From Streptomyces sp. S.PNR 29 (GTDB lineage: Bacteria > Actinomycetota > Actinomycetes > Streptomycetales > Streptomycetaceae): DNA of 64,000 nt. The position numbers and the translations under genes are program-made. Below are positions 60,020 to 64,000 of the stretch, piece after piece. Below the pieces are notes generated by a model. The model made no database searches and was not told the DNA's origin. It saw only the letters and a list, made by a program, of their open reading frames with translations. Location of the stretch: NCBI RefSeq assembly GCF_030386795.1, contig NZ_JANUQM010000008.1, positions 310,001-374,000 of the forward strand, given 5' to 3'. How positions within the stretch are numbered: the stretch's first letter is position 1; the number at the start of each line of letters is the position of its first letter.

Positions 60020-61666
60020 ATGATCAGTGAAGGTTCTGGTGCGGGTGCGGGTGCGGGTGCGGGTTCTGGTGCGGGTGCCGGTGGGGGTGCGGGTTCTGGT
60101 GTGGGTGTGGGTGGGGGTGATGCGCGGGGTCGTGTGGCGGAGTTGGGGGAGATCCGGGCGCGGGCGGTGGCGGGTCCGGGGGGTGGGGGGAGGCGGGGGC
60201 GGTGTGTGCGGGGGGAGTTGACGGTGCGTGAGCGGATTGGGTTGTTGCTGGATGAGGGGTCGTTCCGGGAGGTGGGGCAGCTTCGGCGGCACCGGGCGAG
60301 TGGGTTCGGGTTGGAGGGGAATCGGCCGTATACGGATGGTGTGGTGACGGGGTGGGGGTTGGTGGAGGGGCGGACGGTGTTTGTGTATGCGCATGATTTC
60401 AGGATTTTTGGTGGTGCGTTGGGTGAGGCGCATGCGGCGAAGATTCATAAGGTGATGGATATGGCGTTGGCGGCGGGTGCGCCGTTGGTGTCGTTGAATG
60501 ACGGGGCTGGTGCGCGGATTCAGGAGGGGGTTGGTGCGCTGGCGGGGTATGGGGGGATTTTCCGGCGTAATGCGGCGGCGTCGGGGGTGATTCCGCAGAT
60601 CAGTGTGATGTTGGGGCCGTGTGCGGGGGGTGCGGCTTATAGTCCGGCGCTGACGGATTTTGTGTTCATGGTGCGGGGTACGTCGCAGATGTTCATTACG
60701 GGTCCGGATGTGGTCCGGGCTGTGACGGGTGAGGAGATTTCGCTGGATGGTCTGGGGGGTGCTGGTGTGCATTCTGAGACCAGTGGGGTGGCGCATTTCG
60801 TGTATGACGATGAGCGGACGTGTCTGGCGGAGGTGCGGTATCTGCTGTCGATGCTGCCGTCGAACAACCGGGTGGGTGCGCCGGTGGTGCGTTGCGGGGA
60901 TCCGGTGGACCGTCGTTCGGATGTGCTGCTGGATCTGGTGCCGGCGGACGGCAGCCGGCCGTATGACATGCGCCGGGTGATCGAGGAGATCGTCGACGAC
61001 GGTGAGGTGTTGGAGGTTCATGAGTGCTGGGCGCGCAATGTGGTGTGTGCGCTGGTGCGGCTGGACGGGTCGGTGGTGGGTGTGGTTGCGAGCCAGCCGC
61101 AGGTGCTGGCGGGGGTGCTGGATATCGCGGCGTCCCAGAAGGCGGCGCGTTTTGTGCAGATGTGTGATGCTTTCAATATTCCGCTGGTGACGCTGCTGGA
61201 TGTGCCGGGGTTCCTGCCGGGGGTGGGTCAGGAGCACGGCGGGATCATCCGGCACGGTGCGAAGCTGCTGTATGCCTACTGCAATGCGACCGTTCCGCGG
61301 GTCTCGCTGGTTTTGCGCAAGGCGTATGGGGGTGCGTACATCGTGATGGATTCGCAGTCCATTGGTGCGGATGTGACGTATGCCTGGCCGACCAACGAGA
61401 TCGCGGTGATGGGTGCGGAAGGCGCCGCGGGGGTCATCTTCCGCAAGCAGATCGCGGCCGCACGGGATCCTGAGGCTGTGCGGGCGGCGATGGTCAAGGA
61501 GTACCGGGCCGAGCTGATGCATCCCTATTACGCCGCCGAGCGGGGCCTGGTCGACGATGTCATCGATCCGGCCGCCACCCGTGAGGTGCTCATCGGCGCT
61601 CTTGCGATGCTGCGCAGCAAGCCTGCCGATCTGCCTTCGCGCAAACACGGCAACCCGCCGCAGTGA
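60020..61666 (+). CDS. acyl-CoA (propionyl/acetyl-CoA) carboxylase beta subunit
   Basis: A 548-residue carboxyltransferase that moves CO2 from carboxybiotin to acetyl- or propionyl-CoA, making malonyl- or methylmalonyl-CoA extender units. Key parts are GELTVRERIGLLLDEGSFRE, GRTVFVYAHDFRIFGGALGEAHAAKIHKVMDMA, APLVSLNDGAGARIQEGV, PQISVMLGPCAGGAAYSPAL, and VPGFLPGVGQEHGGIIRHGAKLLYAY. The N-terminus is an odd 25-residue Gly/Ala/Ser/Val tract from a hexanucleotide repeat. A GTG at 60014 is a good alternative start. No biotin-carrier alpha subunit is in the window. An ARE-like site lies upstream. Confidence 0.92.
   Translation: MISEGSGAGAGAGAGSGAGAGGGAGSGVGVGGGDARGRVAELGEIRARAVAGPGGGGRRGRCVRGELTVRERIGLLLDEGSFREVGQLRRHRASGFGLEGNRPYTDGVVTGWGLVEGRTVFVYAHDFRIFGGALGEAHAAKIHKVMDMALAAGAPLVSLNDGAGARIQEGVGALAGYGGIFRRNAAASGVIPQISVMLGPCAGGAAYSPALTDFVFMVRGTSQMFITGPDVVRAVTGEEISLDGLGGAGVHSETSGVAHFVYDDERTCLAEVRYLLSMLPSNNRVGAPVVRCGDPVDRRSDVLLDLVPADGSRPYDMRRVIEEIVDDGEVLEVHECWARNVVCALVRLDGSVVGVVASQPQVLAGVLDIAASQKAARFVQMCDAFNIPLVTLLDVPGFLPGVGQEHGGIIRHGAKLLYAYCNATVPRVSLVLRKAYGGAYIVMDSQSIGADVTYAWPTNEIAVMGAEGAAGVIFRKQIAAARDPEAVRAAMVKEYRAELMHPYYAAERGLVDDVIDPAATREVLIGALAMLRSKPADLPSRKHGNPPQ
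60032..60119 (+). repeat. GGTGCG/GGTTCT hexanucleotide repeat in carboxylase N-terminus
   Basis: Runs of GGTGCG interrupted by GGTTCT, GGTGCC and GGTGTG encode a Gly-Ala/Gly-Ser tract. Being in-frame hexamers, gain or loss would change linker length without breaking the frame. Confidence 0.8.
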
Positions 61667-61673
61667 CCGCCCC

Positions 61674-61708
61674 GCCCCCGCCCGGGGGCTGCGGCCCCGG
61701 GCGGGGGC
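61674..61708. terminator. hairpin terminator after carboxylase beta gene
   Basis: GCCCCCGCCCGGGG (61674-61687) pairs perfectly with CCCCGGGCGGGGGC (61695-61708) around a seven-base loop, starting eight bases after the stop. Confidence 0.75.
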
Positions 61709-61752
61709 CCGGTACAGGCCCGCCCCGCCCCGCCGCAGGCCGCAGGCCGCGG

Positions 61753-61794
61753 CCGGGGCGGGGCCGGGGCGGGGCCGGGGCGGGGCCGGGGCGG
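61753..61794 (+). repeat. 11-base GC tandem repeat
   Basis: CCGGGGCGGGG is repeated three times at 61753-61785, followed by a partial fourth copy to 61794. It lies between the terminator and the second TetR gene. Confidence 0.9.
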
Positions 61795-61903
61795 TGCGGG
61801 GGGTGTACGGGCCCGGCCGTGCTGTGCTGCGTGCGGGTCGTGGGTGTTCCGGCGCTGCCGGGCAGTGGGGCGGGGTCTGGTTGTTTTCGAGTCCGGGAGA
61901 CAG

Positions 61904-62581
61904 ATGATGGTGCAGCAGGAGCGTGCCGTGCGTACGCGCCGGGCGTTGGTGCGGGCGGCGGCGGAGGCGTTCGCCGAGGAGGGTTTTGTGCCCACCACGC
62001 TCAGTACCATCAGCAGGAAGGCGGGGGTGAGCAGCGGGGCGCTGCATTTTCACTTCGCCAGCAAGCATGACCTGGCCCGGGCGGTGGAGGCGGCGGCCGC
62101 CGAGGCTGTGCGGCACATCACCGGGCAGGCCGATCAGCGGCCCGGCAGTGCGCTGCAGCGGCTGGTGGACGCCACGCACGCGGTGTTGGGCAGCCTGGAG
62201 CGGGACGTGGTGGTCAGGGCGGGTTTCGAGCTGGTCACGACCGCTGCCCGGCGGGGCGGTGCGGTGGGTGTGGTGGATCTGCGGGGGCAGTGGCAGCGCT
62301 GGGTCTGTGCGGTGCTGCACACTGCCCGGCAGCAGGGCGAACTCGCCGGCGGGGTCTCGCCCGCCGATGCCGCCGGCGCGGTCGTCGCGGCGAGTGTGGG
62401 CTTTGAGGTCCTCAGTGTCACCGACCCCGCCTGGGTCTCGCGGCACACGCTCAGCCAGTACTGGGAGCTGATGCTGCCGCGGCTGGCCGCGCCCGGCCGG
62501 CTGGCCGGGCTGGTTCCCGGCGGCTCCGGCCCCGGCGTGTTGCGTCCCGCCCCCGCCACCCCGGAACAGACGACCCCCTGA
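61904..62581 (+). CDS. TetR-family receptor-like regulator (pseudo-receptor type)
   Basis: A 225-residue homologue of the receptor at 58.2 kb. The DNA-binding domain is RRALVRAAAEAFAEEGFVPTTLSTISRKAGVSSGALHFHFASKHDLARA. In the C-terminal core the Trp region reads GQWQRWVCAVLHTARQQGEL, with Trp at 130 and 133, and PADAAGAVVAASVGFEVLSV replaces the receptor's conserved ligand-contact helix. Such divergent paralogues in Streptomyces often bind the cluster product instead of the butyrolactone (JadR2-like). The ATG at 61904 follows GGGAGA. It lies between the carboxylase and SARP genes and may tune the SARP promoter. Confidence 0.82.
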   Translation: MMVQQERAVRTRRALVRAAAEAFAEEGFVPTTLSTISRKAGVSSGALHFHFASKHDLARAVEAAAAEAVRHITGQADQRPGSALQRLVDATHAVLGSLERDVVVRAGFELVTTAARRGGAVGVVDLRGQWQRWVCAVLHTARQQGELAGGVSPADAAGAVVAASVGFEVLSVTDPAWVSRHTLSQYWELMLPRLAAPGRLAGLVPGGSGPGVLRPAPATPEQTTP

Positions 62582-62636
62582 ACAGACCATCCTCTGAACA
62601 GGCCACCCCCTTGAACAGGGGCCACCGGTTGAACAG
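62579..62636 (+). repeat. TGAACAG spaced repeats at the end of the TetR gene
   Basis: TGAACAG occurs four times with starts at 62579, 62595, 62612 and 62630, a period of 16-18 bases. The first copy contains the TetR stop codon. The fourth lies between two ACCGGT hexamers. Confidence 0.6.
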
Positions 62637-62687
62637 ACCGGTCCGGCTCCTTTCGCCGCCTGCGGCGGGCGGACCGCCGCTTCATGC

Positions 62688-62972
62688 GGCCGGCCGGGGT
62701 GGTGTGCCCTGACGGCCCGGGCCGGCCACGCCGCCGCCCCCGGCCACGCCACCGCCCCCGGCCCGTCCTGCCTCCGTCCTGCTCCGGTCTCGCCCCGCCC
62801 TGCAGGCGCCGCGTTGGGCTGCTGGCCGGCCGGGGTGGTGTGCCCTGACGGCCCGGGCCGGCCGCGCCGCCGCCCCCGGCCACGCCGCCGCCCCCGGCCA
62901 CGCCGCCGCCCCGGCCTGCCTTGCCTCCGTCCTGCTCCGGTCTCGCCCTGCCTTGCAGGCGCGGCGTTGAGC
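62688..62972 (+). repeat. duplicated ~130-base block
   Basis: A segment starting GGCCGGCCGGGGTGGTGTG at 62688 recurs at 62824. Both copies run through GACGGCCCGGGCCGG, a CCGCCGCCCCCGG array with 12-base steps, and CCTCCGTCCTGCTCCGGTCTC to GCAGGCG. The second copy has one extra internal unit, so it is longer. No gene is recognised in it. Confidence 0.85.
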
Positions 62973-63069
62973 TGCCGCGGTGCTTGGCCCGCGCCCGCGC
63001 CCGGGCCCTGTCCTCTGGCCCGGGCCTGCGTGCGGGCGGGGTGGCTGGTGTGCGGAACTTCGTCGAAAA

Positions 63070-63124
63070 ATACAAACCATCTGTGCGGTTTTGTATTGAC
63101 AGGGTGTCGGGAATCTTCTTGAAT
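63070..63124 (+). promoter_or_regulatory. SARP promoter with ARE-like receptor site 4 abutting the -35 box
   Basis: AAACC-ATCTGTGC-GGTTT (63074-63091) is flanked by ATAC and TGTAT, an extended palindrome ending at 63096. It abuts and shares one base with a -35 box TTGACA (63096-63101), which is 17 bases from a -10 box TTGAAT (63119-63124). A bound receptor would block RNA polymerase. The SARP start is 58 bases downstream. Confidence 0.75.
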
Positions 63125-63182
63125 CACTTCTGTGGTCGGGGACGGCCCCCGCGAGCGGCATCATCCACGTCAGGGAGACGCT

Positions 63183-64000
63183 GTGGACATCGACGTACTC
63201 GGCGCGTTGGCGGTGCAGGAGAACAAGGTCTCCATCACGCCCACGGCCCCCAAGCCGCGGCAGGTCCTTGCCCTGCTGGCGCTGCATGCCGACCGGGTGG
63301 TGCCCGTCTCCGCGCTGATGGCGGAGCTGTGGGGGACCACGCCGCCGCGCAGCGCCCGCACCACGTTGCAGACCTACATCCTGCAGTTGCGTGAACTCAT
63401 CGCCCGGGCTCTTGAGGGCGATGCGCAGCAGCGCACGCCCAAGGACGTGCTGGTGACCACGCCGGGCGGTTATCTGCTGGCCAGTTTCGGCGGCCGCAGC
63501 GATGTCCGTGAGTTCGAGCGGCTGGCGGGTCTGGGGTACCGGGCGATGGACGCGGGTGATTTCCCCGGCGCGGCGCGGCAGCTGAGCCAGGCGCTGGCCC
63601 TGTGGTCGGGCACGCCGTTCGCCGACGTGCAGGCCGGGCCGCAGCTGGAGATGGAGATCAAGCGGCTGGACGAGAGCCGGCTGTGTGCGTTGGACCAGCG
63701 CATCGAGGCCGATCTGCGGCTGGGCCGGCACCGCGAGCTGCTGGCGGAGCTGACCGTCTTAGTGAACCGCTACCGCACCCATGAGAGCCTGCACGCCCAG
63801 TTCATGCTCGCCCTGTACCGCTCGGGGCGGCGCGGCGAGGCGCTCAGCGTGTACCAGGGGCTGCGCGCCACGCTCGTGCGCGAGCTCGGCCTGGAGCCGT
63901 CCGCGGGACTGCATCGGCTGCAGCGCTCCATCCTCATGGCCAACTGCGAGCCCGTCGCGGCGGCGCCCGACACCGCCAAAGAGCGGCTCGCGCCCACCAG
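63183..64000 (+). CDS. SARP family transcriptional activator (3' end beyond window)
   Basis: At least 272 residues of a Streptomyces antibiotic regulatory protein that activates pathway genes by binding heptameric repeats. The OmpR-like winged helix is at residues ~1-95 (DIDVLGALAVQENKVSITPT, then PKPRQVLALLALHADRVVPVSALMAELWG, and TTLQTYILQLRELI). The bacterial transcriptional activator domain follows (DVREFERLAGLGYRAMDAGD, then ALWSGTPFADVQAGPQLEMEIKRLDESRLCALDQRIEADLRLGRHRELLAEL). The GTG at 63183 has AGGGAG upstream. Typical small SARPs are 270-290 residues, so little is missing. It is the likely pathway activator of a cluster to the right. Confidence 0.9.
   Translation, partial: MDIDVLGALAVQENKVSITPTAPKPRQVLALLALHADRVVPVSALMAELWGTTPPRSARTTLQTYILQLRELIARALEGDAQQRTPKDVLVTTPGGYLLASFGGRSDVREFERLAGLGYRAMDAGDFPGAARQLSQALALWSGTPFADVQAGPQLEMEIKRLDESRLCALDQRIEADLRLGRHRELLAELTVLVNRYRTHESLHAQFMLALYRSGRRGEALSVYQGLRATLVRELGLEPSAGLHRLQRSILMANCEPVAAAPDTAKERLAPT

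Noticed and set aside
61861..61904. Possible fifth receptor box before the second TetR gene (CTGGTTGTTTTCG)
   Set aside because: Only one half-site is present; the AAACC half at N8 spacing is missing.
62700..62920. CCGCCGCCCCCGG steps considered as a CRISPR array
   Set aside because: Units are only about 12 bases with no unique spacers and no cas genes nearby.
59288..63127. A 1279-codon minus-strand frame rich in Arg, His, Thr and Pro
   Set aside because: Product of the strand skew; it is antisense to the carboxylase and second TetR genes and has no domain.
55900..64000. AfsA-type butyrolactone synthase gene
   Set aside because: None of the frames shows the AfsA repeat motifs; the acyl-CoA oxidase is the only signal-synthesis candidate.
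1..64000. tRNA or rRNA genes
   Set aside because: No T-loop GGTTCGA-type motif with pairing arms and no rRNA-like stretch was found by eye.

Overview
The base composition (very high G+C, strong third-position G/C preference, GTG/TTG starts, purine-rich ribosome sites) and gene content (SpoIIE phosphatases, DUF397/DUF5753 pair, DUF574 methyltransferase, roadblock/LC7 operon, SARP regulator, butyrolactone-type receptors) point to a Streptomyces or very close relative. No rRNA, tRNA or CRISPR was recognised.

Left part (1-55.9 kb) is a mosaic of small ordinary Streptomyces units. 1-2.6 kb: unknown coiled-coil protein, small disordered protein, YihY/BrkB membrane protein. 2.9-5.0 kb: operon of three roadblock/LC7 proteins plus one PATAN/DUF4388-like protein. 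5.1-6.5 kb: PadR regulator with a near-perfect operator and its membrane partner. 6.6-7.8 kb: MFS pseudogene with a stop and a frameshift. 7.9-11.2 kb: FprA ferredoxin reductase with an iron box, drug-efflux MFS. 11.4-18 kb: two SpoIIE phosphatase sensors and a LuxR regulator. 18-20.3 kb: DUF6010 protein and a secreted GH64 beta-1,3-glucanase with a LacI-type palindrome. 20.4-25.1 kb: TetR, glycerol-3-phosphate dehydrogenase, alkyl-DHAP-synthase-like flavoprotein and diacylglycerol-kinase-like protein, together resembling an ether-lipid module. 25.2-34.5 kb: KatE catalase, TPR protein, methyltransferases, flavodoxin-like protein, DUF397/DUF5753/HATPase set. 34.6-36.8 kb: NsrR-Hmp nitric-oxide defence with candidate operators. 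37-46.5 kb: exported carbonic anhydrase, secreted hydrolases, a sugar ABC transporter lacking its ATPase. 46.5-55.4 kb: RlmA-type rRNA methyltransferase, DoxX with a divergent regulator, a third SpoIIE phosphatase, an atypical P450 and a membrane-embedded spermidine-synthase-like protein.

Right part (55.9-64 kb) looks like the regulatory edge of a secondary-metabolite cluster. An acyl-CoA oxidase homologue (the class that makes avenolide-type butenolide signals) is divergent from a butyrolactone-type TetR receptor. Next come an IS256-type transposase remnant, acyl-CoA carboxylase epsilon and beta subunits, a second receptor-like TetR and a SARP activator cut by the window end. Four autoregulatory-element-like sites of the form AAACC-N8-GGTT lie in front of the oxidase, receptor, carboxylase beta and SARP genes; the last one abuts and overlaps by one base the -35 box of a clear promoter. 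This suggests one signal-receptor circuit controlling its own synthesis, precursor supply and the pathway activator. The same region has a strong G/T-rich bias on the + strand regardless of gene direction, tandem repeats and a duplicated block, setting it apart from the rest of the window.
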